Source: Halomonas sp. 'Soap Lake #6'
GTDB taxonomy: Bacteria; Pseudomonadota; Gammaproteobacteria; Pseudomonadales; Halomonadaceae
Direction of reading: 5' to 3'
DNA length: 64,000 nucleotides
Assembly: GCF_003031405.1 (NCBI RefSeq)
Contig: NZ_CP020469.1
Coordinates: 3,782,001 to 3,846,000, forward strand
Under the pieces are notes generated by a model, which had not been told where the DNA came from, made no database searches, and saw nothing but the letters and a program-made list of their open reading frames with translations. A program made the position numbers and the translations under genes. Below are positions 24,677 to 33,262 of this stretch, in pieces; the first letter of the stretch is position 1, and each line of letters opens with the position of its first letter.

Positions 24677-26857
24677 ATGCCCCGTTTCAATACATTAAAG
24701 TCAGAAGCCGCTTGGCGTGAACTCATTACCACCGACAAAGACTGGAAAGCTGCCGACGCCAATATGCTGCATAGCCTATTAGTCAGCATGCACCTGATTC
24801 GGGCCTTCGAGGAAAAGGTGCTGGAACTGGCTGGCCAAGGATTGGTGCACGGCCCTGCCCACTCGGCGATTGGTCAGGAAGGGGGGGCCGTCGGCTCAGT
24901 ACTGCCCATGCGAGCCAGTGATCAGGTGAACGGTTCGCATCGCGCCCATCACCAATTTCTCGCTAAAACGCTGCACTACGTGAGCCCTGAAGGCTTAGAT
25001 CTAGCTGCCCCCGTCAATGAGAAAACACAGTGGCTACTGCAAAAGACACTGGCCGAAATTCTGGGCTTGGACCAAGGCTTCTGCCGCGGTCGTGGCGGCT
25101 CCATGCACCTACGCTGGGCCGAGGCCGGTGTACTTGGCACTAATGCAATCGTTGGTGGTGGCGTACCTTTCGCTGCAGGAGCGGCCTGGGCGCATCGCCA
25201 GGCAGGGACAGGGGATACCGCATTCACTTACTTCGGTGACGGTGCGGTCAACATTGGCTCTGTGCTTGAGACTATGAACCTGGCTGCAGCATGGAAATTA
25301 CCGCTTTGCTTCTTTATTGAGAACAACCGTTACGCAGTCTCCACGGTAGTCGACGAGGCTACCGCTGAGGCGCGACTGTCTGCGCGTGGCCAAGCCTTCA
25401 ATATTCCCTCCTGGAAAGTCGATGGCATGGACCCGCTTGCCGTCTATCTGGCTACCCAGGAAGCGATGGAAGTGATGCGCAGAGGTGATGGCCCAACCAT
25501 TATCGAAGTCGATGTTTATCGCTTTTATCATCAGAACGGCCCGATGCCAGGTAGCGCCTTCGGCTACCGCAGTAAAGACGAAGAGAAGGCTTGGCGCGAG
25601 CGTGACCCACTGGATCTAGTCGCCACCAAGATGATCGAACGCAAGCTGATTGATAAAGACGATGTACAAAGTCTTCGTCACCAAGCACAACAAGCGATGG
25701 AAAAGGCTGCCGCTGAACTACTCGATATGAGTGGTAAAAAACCTGCAATTCATGACCATTTGTGGCCTTCACGTGATTTCGTCGATGCGCTCGTACGTGG
25801 TGATCTATCGGAGTTCGACGACGCTCATTATGCGGAACAGGAACACTTCAGCGGCAAGTTTGAGGAGCGCAAGTTCATTGATGCCGTGGCAGGTGTAATG
25901 AACCGCCGCATGGAGCAGGATGAGCGTATTGTCGTGATGGGCGAAGACGTACACCGCCTCAAAGGCGGCACCAATGGCGCCACTCGTGGCTTATCAGAGC
26001 GCTTCCCCGACCGCTGCCTGGGTACTCCCATCAGCGAAAATGCCTTCGTCGGTCTTGGTGGCGGGCTCGCCATGGACGGCCGTTACCGCCCTGTAGTTGA
26101 GTTCATGTATCCCGACTTCATGTGGGTGGCCGCTGATCAAGTATTTAACCAAATCGCCAAGGCCCGTCATATGTTTGGCGGAGATGGCAGCATGCCGCTG
26201 GTATTGCGCACAAAAATCGCCATGGGCTCGGGCTACGGTTCACAGCACTTAATGGATCCCGCTGGCATTTTTTCCACCTCACCGGGTTGGCGCATCGTCG
26301 CTCCCAGCACCCCCTATGACTATGTGGGCCTGATGAACGCCGCTCTCCATTGCGAGGATCCAGTATTGGTCATCGAACACATCGACCTCTACAACGTAAA
26401 AGGGCCAGTGCCGACTGATGATCTCGATTATCTCATCCCGCTAGGCAAGGCCAAGGTGTTGCGTGAAGGTAAAGCCGTCACCGTACTGAGCTACCTCAAT
26501 ATGGTGCATCAAAGCTTAGAAGTAGCCGAGCGCTTAGGCGTTGACGCGGAGGTTATCGACCTGCGCAGCCTTGATCGCGACGGCCTCGATTGGGAGACCA
26601 TTGGTGCAAGTATCATGAAAACCAATAACGTTCTGATCGTCGAACAGGGTTCAGTCGGCACGTCCTACGGCACCTTGCTGGGTGACGAAGTCCAGCGCCG
26701 GTTCTTTGACTACTTAGACCAGCCCGTGCAACGCGTGCACGGCGGCGAGGCCTCGCCGAGCATCTCGAAGGTGCTTGAGCGCGCGGCCTGCGCCGGCCCC
26801 GAAGAAATCGAGGATGGTCTTCGCCGGGTACTGGCTGAGCAGGGACGGCCACTGTAA
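24677..26857 (+). CDS. Fused E1 alpha-beta subunit of a 2-oxoacid/acetoin dehydrogenase complex
   Basis: A 726-residue ThDP enzyme with both E1 halves in one chain. The alpha part (1 to about 370) has GDGAVNIGSVLETMN and ENN (GDG 187-189, ENN 215-217). The beta part (about 398-726) has VVMGEDVHRLKGGTNG (catalytic-site Glu about 423) and FMYPDFMWVAADQVFNQIAKARHMFGG. It cleaves a 2-oxo acid or acyloin and hands the acyl group to the E2 lipoyl arm. The ATG at 24677 has AGGAGA 7 nt upstream. Together with E2 and E3 downstream it should form a complete complex. The substrate is not the common pyruvate set, judging by the SDR and VOC neighbours. Confidence 0.9.
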   Translation: MPRFNTLKSEAAWRELITTDKDWKAADANMLHSLLVSMHLIRAFEEKVLELAGQGLVHGPAHSAIGQEGGAVGSVLPMRASDQVNGSHRAHHQFLAKTLHYVSPEGLDLAAPVNEKTQWLLQKTLAEILGLDQGFCRGRGGSMHLRWAEAGVLGTNAIVGGGVPFAAGAAWAHRQAGTGDTAFTYFGDGAVNIGSVLETMNLAAAWKLPLCFFIENNRYAVSTVVDEATAEARLSARGQAFNIPSWKVDGMDPLAVYLATQEAMEVMRRGDGPTIIEVDVYRFYHQNGPMPGSAFGYRSKDEEKAWRERDPLDLVATKMIERKLIDKDDVQSLRHQAQQAMEKAAAELLDMSGKKPAIHDHLWPSRDFVDALVRGDLSEFDDAHYAEQEHFSGKFEERKFIDAVAGVMNRRMEQDERIVVMGEDVHRLKGGTNGATRGLSERFPDRCLGTPISENAFVGLGGGLAMDGRYRPVVEFMYPDFMWVAADQVFNQIAKARHMFGGDGSMPLVLRTKIAMGSGYGSQHLMDPAGIFSTSPGWRIVAPSTPYDYVGLMNAALHCEDPVLVIEHIDLYNVKGPVPTDDLDYLIPLGKAKVLREGKAVTVLSYLNMVHQSLEVAERLGVDAEVIDLRSLDRDGLDWETIGASIMKTNNVLIVEQGSVGTSYGTLLGDEVQRRFFDYLDQPVQRVHGGEASPSISKVLERAACAGPEEIEDGLRRVLAEQGRPL

Positions 26858-26935
26858 GACCGCCCGCGTTATGACCTGCGACTCGCTTGGTTAACGCCAG
26901 GGTCGCACAAAGAACGGTATTGAGGAGTTCCACAC

Positions 26936-27409
26936 ATGAAAATGGTCGCACCATTGGAAGTGGGCATTTGCTGCCAAAACCTTGAAGCGCTCAAGCGCTT
27001 CTACATTGAGCAACTAGCATTTGAAGAAACTAGCTACTTCAAAATAGCCGCCGATAAAGCAGGCGATACTGGCCTAACCAAGGGCGCCTATAAAGTTGTG
27101 CGCCTACAGTCTCCCTACGGCGAACGCCTCAAGTTGTTGGAGCCACAGACTGCACCCGTTACCGCCAATCATAGCGACACCATCCTTGAACGGAAGGGAA
27201 ATGTGTATTTGACCTTTATCGTTGATGACCTCGCGGCAATGCTGGCCAAGCTTAAAAAGAACGGTGCTGAGTTGCTCAGCGGCGACGAAATCGTCGAGGT
27301 ACGACCCGGTACTTATCTGGTCTTCGCCCGTGACCCCGAAGGCAACATCATCGAGTTTGTCGAGTACTCCGACATCCTAGGCTATCGACCTGACCTAGTA
27401 GGAAAATAA
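26936..27409 (+). CDS. VOC (glyoxalase/dioxygenase fold) family protein
   Basis: A 157-residue protein with two beta-alpha-beta-beta-beta modules of the vicinal oxygen chelate superfamily: LEVGICCQNLEALKRFYIEQL at the start and DPEGNIIEFVEY at the end (Glu metal ligand). GAGGAG lies 7 nt before the ATG. It sits between E1 and E2 of a dehydrogenase complex, with only 3 nt before E2, so it must serve the same pathway, perhaps as an isomerase or epimerase of the substrate. No precise function can be read from the sequence. Confidence 0.82.
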   Translation: MKMVAPLEVGICCQNLEALKRFYIEQLAFEETSYFKIAADKAGDTGLTKGAYKVVRLQSPYGERLKLLEPQTAPVTANHSDTILERKGNVYLTFIVDDLAAMLAKLKKNGAELLSGDEIVEVRPGTYLVFARDPEGNIIEFVEYSDILGYRPDLVGK

Positions 27410-27412
27410 TTT

Positions 27413-28729
27413 ATGGCTACTGAAATTTTGATGCCGTCGCTGGCGGCTGGCATGGAAGAAGCCACGCTGATGCGTTGGCTAAAGCATGAGGGCGATGCGG
27501 TGGCCAAGGGCGATGTCCTTGCCGAAATAGAGACTGACAAGGCCATAATGGAGATGGAGTCCGAGGTCGATGGTAAGTTGGGCCAGATTCTGGTGCCCGC
27601 GAGCCCTGAGGCCGTTCAGGTCGGCACTCTCATCGCTGTCGTGCTGGACGAAGAGGAGTCCAGCGCGGTACTGGACACCTATCAAACCGCACAAACGGTT
27701 GCCCCGCAGCCCGATTCGGTAGACTTCCCAGCTAGCCCGACTCCAGCGCCAAGCCCTGTTCCAGATCAGGCCTCGGTGCAGCGCAGCGCGTCGCTATCAC
27801 AAACATCGCATGCCCAGTCAAGCAACAGTGCTGAGCGGGTTTTCGCTAGCCCGTTGGCACGCCGTTTGGCCAATCAGGCTGGCATCACACTGAATAGCCT
27901 GACCGGCAGCGGCCCGCGCGGGCGCATCGTACGATTAGACGTCGAGCGCGCTTTACAACAACCACCCGCGGCAACCGCCACTGTTGAGATCACAAGTCCC
28001 GATGCTGCTATCCCACCGCAGGGTGGAACCGATGCCAGTGTTGAACGTATTCCCAATAGCGGCATGCGCAAGACCATCGCTCGACGACTATGTGAGTCCA
28101 AGCAAACCGTACCGCACTTCTATTTAACGGTGGATTGCCGGGTAGATGAACTATTAGAACTGCGCTCTAAACTCAACGCAAATGGCTCACGAGCCAAGTC
28201 AGCGTACAAGCTGTCGGTGAACGACTTTATAGTGTTCGCCGCCGCCAGGGCGCTGCGCCGGGTGCCCGAGGTTAATGCCAGTTGGACTGAGGCTGAAGTG
28301 ATTCGATACCTCGACGTTGACATCAGTGTGGCCGTAGCCACTGAGAGCGGACTGATAACTCCGGTGGTGCGCGAGGTAGATCGTAAAGGGCTGGCCGAGA
28401 TTACGACCGAAGTACGCTCACTAGCAGACAGGGCTCGTGCCGGGAAGCTGGCTCCCAGCGAGTATCAAGGTGGCGGTTTCACCATCTCTAATCTAGGCAT
28501 GTACGGCATCCGTGAGTTCAGTGCGATTATTAATCCCCCGCAGTCAGCCATTCTGGCAGTAGGTGCGGTAGAGAAACGTCCGGTAGTCGTAGGCGACCAG
28601 CTCGCTGTCGGGAGCATGATGACCCTAACCTTGTCCGCTGATCATCGTGTCGTAGACGGCTCCGTCGGTGCTCGCTTTTTGTCCGAGCTCAAGGACTTGC
28701 TGGAAGAACCACTTAACCTACTGGTGTAG
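27413..28729 (+). CDS. Dihydrolipoamide acyltransferase (E2)
   Basis: A 438-residue E2 core. It has one lipoyl domain (residues 1-80, lipoylated Lys43 in ETDKAIMEME), a Pro/Ser/Ala-rich linker, a peripheral subunit-binding domain (about 143-180, ASPLARRLANQAG ... GRIVRLDVERAL), and the catalytic domain ending in ADHRVVDGSVGARF (His411, Asp415). It transfers the acyl group made by E1 to CoA. Operon position between VOC and E3 with gaps of 3 and 2 nt. Confidence 0.94.
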   Translation: MATEILMPSLAAGMEEATLMRWLKHEGDAVAKGDVLAEIETDKAIMEMESEVDGKLGQILVPASPEAVQVGTLIAVVLDEEESSAVLDTYQTAQTVAPQPDSVDFPASPTPAPSPVPDQASVQRSASLSQTSHAQSSNSAERVFASPLARRLANQAGITLNSLTGSGPRGRIVRLDVERALQQPPAATATVEITSPDAAIPPQGGTDASVERIPNSGMRKTIARRLCESKQTVPHFYLTVDCRVDELLELRSKLNANGSRAKSAYKLSVNDFIVFAAARALRRVPEVNASWTEAEVIRYLDVDISVAVATESGLITPVVREVDRKGLAEITTEVRSLADRARAGKLAPSEYQGGGFTISNLGMYGIREFSAIINPPQSAILAVGAVEKRPVVVGDQLAVGSMMTLTLSADHRVVDGSVGARFLSELKDLLEEPLNLLV

Positions 28730-28731
28730 AA

Positions 28732-30129
28732 ATGATGGAAAACTATCAAGTACTCGTGATCGGAGCCGGTCCCGGTGGTTATGTGGCGGCCATACGCGCG
28801 GCACAGCTTGGTCTAAAGACGGCTATTGTCGAGCGCGCAGAGCTGGGCGGGGTTTGCCTCAATTGGGGCTGCTTGCCGACTAAAACGCTGCTCCGCTCAA
28901 CCGAGATTCTGCGTTTGGCCCGCGAGGGCACACCATACGGGCTGGTACTTGATTCAGCTCCGCGCTTTGATCTGACTACCGCCGTCAAACGCTCGCGGGA
29001 CGTGGCTAAACAGCTCAACCGTGGCGTGCACGGGCTAATGAAAAAAAACAAAGTAACAGTACTCTCTGGCCATGCCCGCCTGCTGGGCAAAGGTAAGGTT
29101 GCCATCGACAACGCTGGTGCTGAGCAGGAAGTACAGGCCAAACACATTATCCTTGCCACCGGAGCTCGTGCGCGCGCCATCCCTGGTTTCGAGCCAAATA
29201 GCGAATCCATCTGGACAGCACGTGAGGCGATGGTGCCAAAAACCTTACCCAAGAGCATAACCGTTATAGGCGCTGGCGCCATCGGCGTCGAGTTTGCCAG
29301 CTTCTACGCCACTGCGGGTAGTCAGGTGACGATCCTAGAAGCTGCAGATCGTATTCTCCCAGTCGAGGACTCCGAGATTTCAGGCTTGCTGGCTGAACAC
29401 CTGCGCAAGCAGGGTATTGAGATTTATACCGGTGCCTATGTAGAGAATCAGGAAACGACAACCTGCGGTATTAAAGTCAATTTCACGAAAGGCGGCAGCC
29501 CCCTGTCGGTCGAATCCGAGAAAGTAATACTAGCAGTGGGCATTACTGGAAATGTCGAAGGCTTGGGCCTGGAGAATACCAAGATCCAAGTTGATCGCAC
29601 GCATATCATTGTTAATGAATACTGCGAGACTGACGAGCCCGATATCTATGCCATCGGTGATATCGCAGGTCCACCGTGGCTTGCTCATAAGGCCAGTCAT
29701 GAAGGCGTGATGGTGGCAGAGCTTATCGCCGGCGTGGAAGACGTACACGCCCTTGATCCTAAGTCTGTTCCCAGTTGCACCTATTGCCACCCTCAGGTTG
29801 CTAGCGTCGGGATCACAGAGGAACAGGCGTTAGAGCAAGGCTTCGAGGTGAATATTGGGCGTTTCCCGTTTCTCGGAAATGGTAAAGCGCTATCGCTTGG
29901 CGAACCTGAAGGCTTGGTAAAGACAGTCATTGATAAAAAGACCGGCGAACTTCTTGGTGCCCATATGATTGGACCTGAAGTGACCGAGCTGATCAGCACT
30001 TACGCCTTGGCTCGAACCCTCGAGACTACAGAAGTTGAGTTGATGCAAACGGTGTTTCCACATCCGACTCTTTCCGAGGCTTTACACGAGTCAGTACTTT
30101 CCGCATACGGAAAAGCGCTTCATATCTAA
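28732..30129 (+). CDS. lpdA: Dihydrolipoamide dehydrogenase (E3)
   Basis: A 465-residue FAD flavoprotein. FAD motif VIGAGPGGYVAA, redox disulfide GGVCLNWGCLP (C42, C47), NAD motif VIGAGAIGVEFASF, GDIAGPPWLAHKA, and the C-terminal active-site HPTLSEALHE (His444, Glu449). It re-oxidises the lipoyl arm of the E2 encoded just upstream. This is a pathway-specific E3 in the operon, separate from the housekeeping copy expected elsewhere in the genome. Confidence 0.95.
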   Translation: MMENYQVLVIGAGPGGYVAAIRAAQLGLKTAIVERAELGGVCLNWGCLPTKTLLRSTEILRLAREGTPYGLVLDSAPRFDLTTAVKRSRDVAKQLNRGVHGLMKKNKVTVLSGHARLLGKGKVAIDNAGAEQEVQAKHIILATGARARAIPGFEPNSESIWTAREAMVPKTLPKSITVIGAGAIGVEFASFYATAGSQVTILEAADRILPVEDSEISGLLAEHLRKQGIEIYTGAYVENQETTTCGIKVNFTKGGSPLSVESEKVILAVGITGNVEGLGLENTKIQVDRTHIIVNEYCETDEPDIYAIGDIAGPPWLAHKASHEGVMVAELIAGVEDVHALDPKSVPSCTYCHPQVASVGITEEQALEQGFEVNIGRFPFLGNGKALSLGEPEGLVKTVIDKKTGELLGAHMIGPEVTELISTYALARTLETTEVELMQTVFPHPTLSEALHESVLSAYGKALHI

Positions 30130-30213
30130 GCACTAGGCTGTGTTTCTGTGAGTTAGCGGCACTATTTCCGGCAGTGGAAGCAACATAAATAATATGAATT
30201 TCCGTATAAGGAA
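30098..30213. repeat. Two similar 15-bp near-palindromes flanking the E3-ALDH gap
   Basis: TTTCCGCATACGGAA (30098-30112, inside the end of the E3 gene) and TTTCCGTATAAGGAA (30199-30213, covering the ribosome binding site of the next gene) match at 13 of 15 bases. They could be operator-like sites or chance. Confidence 0.4.
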
Positions 30214-30218
30214 CCAAT

Positions 30219-31676
30219 ATGAAGCTGCAAGACCCGAATCTTCTGAAGAGTCAATGTTACATCGATAGCGTCTGGGTTAATGCCGATAACGACCACACTA
30301 TTTCTGTCACTGACCCAGCCACTGGAGAAACTATTACTAGCGTACCTAAGTGCGGTAGTAATGAGACCCGCCGGGCAGTTGACGCTGCGGAGCTAGCTTT
30401 CCAGGGCTGGCATAAGAGAACCGCCAAAGAGCGGTCAGTGCTGCTGCGTCGTTGGTACGAGCTAATGATAGAGCATAAGGAAGATCTGGCTCTAATTATG
30501 ACACGCGAGCAGGGCAAGCCCTTAACCGAGGCACGTGGTGAAATTGACTATGCTGCCAGTTATATTGAGTGGTTTGCCGAAGAAACCCGACGCGTCTATG
30601 GTGAAACTATTCCATCACCCTGGAATTCGGCACGCCTGCTCGTGCTACGCCAGCCCATCGGAGTTGCAGCTGCGATTACACCTTGGAACTTCCCAGCAGC
30701 AATGATCACCCGCAAGGCCGCTCCAGCACTCGGCGCCGGTTGTACCATTGTGGTCAAGCCCGCCTCACAAACACCGCTTACGGCACTGGCAATAGCAGAA
30801 TTGGCCCATCGTGCAGGTTTCCCCCCAGGCGTGTTTAATGTGGTCACTGGTTCAGCCGCCGATATTGGCGGTGAGCTCACCAGCAATCCAAAGGTGCGCA
30901 AACTTTCATTTACTGGCTCCACGGAGATAGGCTCACAGTTGATGAGTGAGTCCGCAGCTACCGTGAAGAAAGTGTCATTGGAATTAGGTGGAAATGCACC
31001 CTTCATCGTTTTTGATGATGCTGACCTTGATGCTGCGGTCGAAGGCGTGATGATATCCAAGTATCGCAACACTGGGCAAACGTGCGTGTGTGCCAACCGC
31101 ATTTATGTGCATGATAACGTCTACGATATATTCGCCAATAAGCTTGCTGCAGCCGTCGCGAAACTTAAGGTTGGCCATGGCACCGAAGACGGCGTGACTC
31201 AAGGACCTTTAATAGATATGAGAGCAGTTGATAAAATTGAGTCTCATATCAACGATGCCACTTCCAAAGGTGCCAAGGTTATTCTCGGCGGCAAACGTCA
31301 CAAACTGGGCGGCAGCTTCTTTGAACCTACTATTCTCACTGGCGTAACTCAGCAAATGATGGTGGCACAAGACGAAACCTTTGGCCCACTAGCACCTTTG
31401 TTCCGCTTCGAGACTGAAGAAGAAGTTATCGCTCACGCCAACGATACACGTTTCGGCTTAGCGGCATACTTCTACAGTCGCGACATTGGCCGCATCTGGA
31501 GAGTGGGTGAAGCATTAGAGTATGGGATGGTTGGTCTTAATACTGGCCGTATATCTACTGAGGTGGCGCCATTTGGCGGAGTTAAAGCATCTGGTATAGG
31601 TCGCGAAGGCTCACGCCACGGAATGGATGAGTATTTGGAAATAAAATACTTTTGCATGGATGGTCTCGACCGATAG
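30219..31676 (+). CDS. NAD(P)-dependent succinate-semialdehyde dehydrogenase-type aldehyde dehydrogenase
   Basis: A 485-residue aldehyde dehydrogenase of the GabD/SSADH group: ITPWNFPAAMITRKAAPALGAG, LELGGNAPFIV with general base E255, and GQTCVCANR with catalytic C289 and the second Cys291 that gives redox control in SSADH relatives. AAGGA lies 6 nt before the ATG. It follows E3 after 89 nt and probably oxidises the aldehyde left when the E1 complex cleaves its substrate (acetoin dehydrogenase, for example, releases acetaldehyde). A semialdehyde product would fit the subgroup. Confidence 0.92.
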   Translation: MKLQDPNLLKSQCYIDSVWVNADNDHTISVTDPATGETITSVPKCGSNETRRAVDAAELAFQGWHKRTAKERSVLLRRWYELMIEHKEDLALIMTREQGKPLTEARGEIDYAASYIEWFAEETRRVYGETIPSPWNSARLLVLRQPIGVAAAITPWNFPAAMITRKAAPALGAGCTIVVKPASQTPLTALAIAELAHRAGFPPGVFNVVTGSAADIGGELTSNPKVRKLSFTGSTEIGSQLMSESAATVKKVSLELGGNAPFIVFDDADLDAAVEGVMISKYRNTGQTCVCANRIYVHDNVYDIFANKLAAAVAKLKVGHGTEDGVTQGPLIDMRAVDKIESHINDATSKGAKVILGGKRHKLGGSFFEPTILTGVTQQMMVAQDETFGPLAPLFRFETEEEVIAHANDTRFGLAAYFYSRDIGRIWRVGEALEYGMVGLNTGRISTEVAPFGGVKASGIGREGSRHGMDEYLEIKYFCMDGLDR

Positions 31677-31782
31677 TAGAACCCTAAACAATCTCCTTTG
31701 TGGCTAACACAACAAGCCTTCTTTGTTTCAGAGCGTGTAATGCACTACGTCGGCAGTATTGTGCTTCAGGGCAGATAAGCCA

Positions 31783-31832
31783 CCCTGTCTAGTCCTGAAA
31801 TAGGTTGACACTTATTTCAGGACTAGACGGGG
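31783..31832. repeat. 20-bp inverted repeat with 10-nt loop
   Basis: Arms 31783-31802 and 31813-31832 (core GTCTAGTCCTGAAATA / TATTTCAGGACTAGAC) are complementary except for one T-G pair. There is no T-run, so it is more likely a mobile palindromic element or paired IS ends than a terminator. Confidence 0.75.
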
Positions 31833-31908
31833 TTCATCCTGTTTGCCTTACTTCTGGTGGGAGGTGGCCTAGCCAGTCAGCTTCTGATGGGCTGAACAAC
31901 CTGCGCGA

Positions 31909-31936
31909 CATCACACTCTCATCATCACACTCTCAT
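31909..31936. repeat. Perfect 14-bp tandem duplication
   Basis: CATCACACTCTCAT is present twice in direct succession. Fourteen is not a multiple of three, so it shifts the frame of the AAA/PD-(D/E)XK relic it precedes. Confidence 0.85.
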
Positions 31937-31941
31937 CCGAC

Positions 31942-32046
31942 TATGCCGATAAGCACCGCGCGACTGGCAAGCCAATTCACCTAGTAGGCGTGGAGTTTTC
32001 AAGCGCTCAACGGCAGATAGCGGCGTTTGAGGTAGAGATGCTATAA
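31942..32046 (+). pseudogene. C-terminal relic of an AAA-ATPase-like/PD-(D/E)XK nuclease-superfamily protein
   Basis: Thirty-five codons reading YADKHRATGKPIHLVGVEF and ending FEVEML-stop match the conserved C-terminal end of proteins with an AAA-ATPase-like domain plus PD-(D/E)XK domain (usual form KPIHLIGVEFS...RNI..FEVE). The upstream part of the gene is gone, and a frame-shifting 14-bp duplication lies just before it. It is a decayed fragment, not a functional gene. Confidence 0.55.
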
Positions 32047-32104
32047 CACATTTCTGCTTATCGCCCGAATAACACAAACTGCCAGTCCCTGATCGGAGAA
32101 CATC

Positions 32105-32953
32105 ATGTCATCCCCCCTTGTGACGACCCAATGGCTGCAAGACAACCTAGACAACGAACGGTTAGTGCTGATCGATGCGAGCATGGCGACGGTGATTGGT
32201 AAAGACCCGATCATTTATGACCGCCCGATGTGGATACCGGGTAGCCGCCAGATCGATCTTGAAGGTGTGCTTTGTGACACCGAATCATCTCAGACTCACG
32301 CCTTTCCAACAGAGGAGCAAGTCACTAGGGAAGCTCAACGGCTAGGCATTACGACCGAAAGCCTCGTCGTACTGTATGATAATCAAGGCATCTATTCGGC
32401 GCCTCGGGCCTGGTGGATTTTCCGGTCAATGGGCGTTAAACACATTTTTGTTCTGGATGGAGGATTGCCACAGTGGCTAGCCGAAAAGCGGGACGTTGTT
32501 TCTACCATCGAGGAAACGACAACCAAGCCAGGCAACTTCGTCGCCAACCTTGATCACAGCCGGGTGCGAAACTCAGCGTACGTTTTGCACCATCTGGACG
32601 ATAGTCGAGTAACCGTTGTTGATGCCCGATCACGTTCACGCTTTCTGGCACAGGCACCTGAACCCCGTCCTGGGGTGCGCAGTGGTCATATCCCCAATTC
32701 TCATAACCTGCCATTTACAGAGGTGCTGGAGGGAAATTGTTTTAAACCTGTTAGCGAGCTGAAGGCAATCTTTATAACGCTTGCTCCGTCTCTCCAATCC
32801 AACAATGAACCCCAATTGGTGTTTTCCTGTGGCTCGGGCATCACCGCCTGCATCCTCCTGTTGGCCGCCGAACTCGCGGGATACCATCAGCTATCGCTGT
32901 ACGACGGCTCTTGGGCAGACTGGGGGAGCGATGAATCACTCCCAGTGGCTTAG
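32105..32953 (+). CDS. sseA: 3-mercaptopyruvate sulfurtransferase (two-rhodanese-domain protein)
   Basis: A 282-residue sulfurtransferase with an inactive N-terminal rhodanese domain (about 5-130) and a catalytic C-terminal one (about 155-280). The active-site loop CGSGITA (C242-A248) is the form of 3-mercaptopyruvate sulfurtransferases, not of thiosulfate rhodaneses. It moves sulfur from mercaptopyruvate to cyanide or thiol acceptors in the cytoplasm. GGAG lies 6 nt before the ATG. It stands alone between a relic region and the iron genes. Confidence 0.92.
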   Translation: MSSPLVTTQWLQDNLDNERLVLIDASMATVIGKDPIIYDRPMWIPGSRQIDLEGVLCDTESSQTHAFPTEEQVTREAQRLGITTESLVVLYDNQGIYSAPRAWWIFRSMGVKHIFVLDGGLPQWLAEKRDVVSTIEETTTKPGNFVANLDHSRVRNSAYVLHHLDDSRVTVVDARSRSRFLAQAPEPRPGVRSGHIPNSHNLPFTEVLEGNCFKPVSELKAIFITLAPSLQSNNEPQLVFSCGSGITACILLLAAELAGYHQLSLYDGSWADWGSDESLPVA

Positions 32954-33262
32954 GGCTTTGTATGAATGGCTCTGACCAATAGCAATGGACGCTTCACAAG
33001 CCTCTACGCAAACACTCGAGAGATTCTCGTTATGGGCGGCCAACATGCCATCTGCCCATCACCGTAAGTCCCATAGGTATTCAAACGGTACTCCCCCCGA
33101 CGAACAGCTTTAGTTTATCTACTGAATTATAGAAGTAACCTTAGCACTTTTAATCAGCCAGCAGAGATAGGGACGGGCGTCTCTGCCTACTTTACTGACA
33201 TATTAAGTAAAGTATGGAATAGCACCTAGTCTGACCGGAAATAGGGTTAAGCGCTCAATCGC
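32954..33262. other. Intergenic region without a gene
   Basis: A 309-nt gap between convergent genes. Only weak inverted repeats are visible (CAGAGAT ... GTCTCTG and TTTACT ... AGTAAA near 33160-33220). Nothing else is recognised. Confidence 0.5.

Larger units (their letters stand above)
31677..32104. other. Intergenic region with strong palindrome and gene relic
   Basis: No intact gene. It holds a 20-bp stem-loop (31783-31832), a 14-bp tandem duplication (31909-31936) and a 35-codon fragment of an AAA/PD-(D/E)XK protein (31942-32046). GGAG before the sulfurtransferase start closes the region. Confidence 0.65.
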
